Part shown: piece by piece, positions 33,513 through 33,519 of the stretch | How positions within the stretch are numbered: the first letter of the stretch is position 1 | How the letters are laid out: every line of letters begins with the position of its first letter | NCBI GenBank assembly: GCA_964437445.1 | Contig: CAYTGR010000050.1 | Coordinates: forward strand, 1 to 33,519 | From: CAYTGR01 sp964437445 | GTDB taxonomy: Bacteria > Chloroflexota > Anaerolineae > B4-G1 > SLSP01 | Direction: 5' to 3' | DNA: 33,519 nucleotides | Notes under the pieces: model-generated | What the model was told of the DNA's origin: nothing | Databases searched by the model: none | Seen by the model: only the letters and a program-made list of their open reading frames with translations | Position numbers and translations under genes: made by a program

Positions 33513-33519
33513 TTCCTGC

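Overview
The window is about 33.5 kb of GC-rich bacterial chromosome, probably from a metagenome scaffold, because it contains a run of 100 N. Gene content and protein style suggest an anaerobic member of the Chloroflexota, most likely Anaerolineae or a related class. The clues are a bacterial HdrABC-MvhADG set, paired PII-like c-di-AMP receptors, a TrmI-type tRNA methyltransferase, a sigma factor beside a DUF5667 protein, and intergenic spacers built of short repeated words. This assignment is inference; no rRNA or taxonomic marker was searched.

Layout. (1) 262-6853, plus strand: a tight six-gene operon hdrC-hdrB-hdrA-mvhD-mvhG-mvhA. It encodes a soluble heterodisulfide-reductase-like electron-bifurcating complex coupled to a group 3c [NiFe] hydrogenase. 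(2) 7043-9080, minus strand: an aldo/keto reductase and proC. An intergenic region with an extended -10 promoter follows, then dnaE (9328-13074, plus). (3) 13385-15809: an M28 metallopeptidase and a large acetyltransferase-like protein, separated by repeat-rich spacers, then tRNA-Val(GAC) with a strong terminator. (4) 16.3-18.3 kb: small unrecognised genes, including a Cys-rich 76-residue protein and an uncharacterised 291-residue protein. (5) trmI (minus), then a plus-strand operon of two c-di-AMP-receptor-like proteins and an MFS transporter, then a zinc-ribbon protein. (6) 22533-26089: a stand-alone B12-binding domain of the methylmalonyl-CoA mutase type, its MeaB-type GTPase, an ASKHA/ROK-like protein and an EamA transporter. 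(7) 26151-28456: an ECF-type sigma factor, its overlapping DUF5667 membrane partner with a Pro/Thr repeat tail, and a secreted DUF5666 protein. (8) minus strand, 28608-33448: a secreted PEGA-like repeat protein broken by the N gap, an MgtC-family membrane protein and a TreS-type GH13 enzyme.

The most unusual material is intergenic. A recurring two-hairpin element about 45-60 bp long, with TAGTG/CACTA-type ends, appears at several places with apparent compensatory changes. A separate element of about 60 bp upstream of treS, also found before the M28 gene, supplies a ribosome binding site in the treS copy. Spacers also hold 7-mer and 11-mer tandem arrays. The 100-N gap is flanked on both sides by the same 55-mer, and collapsing that overlap restores one reading frame, so it looks like an assembly placeholder inside a repeat gene. 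I found no CRISPR array, prophage, transposase or clear defence system.
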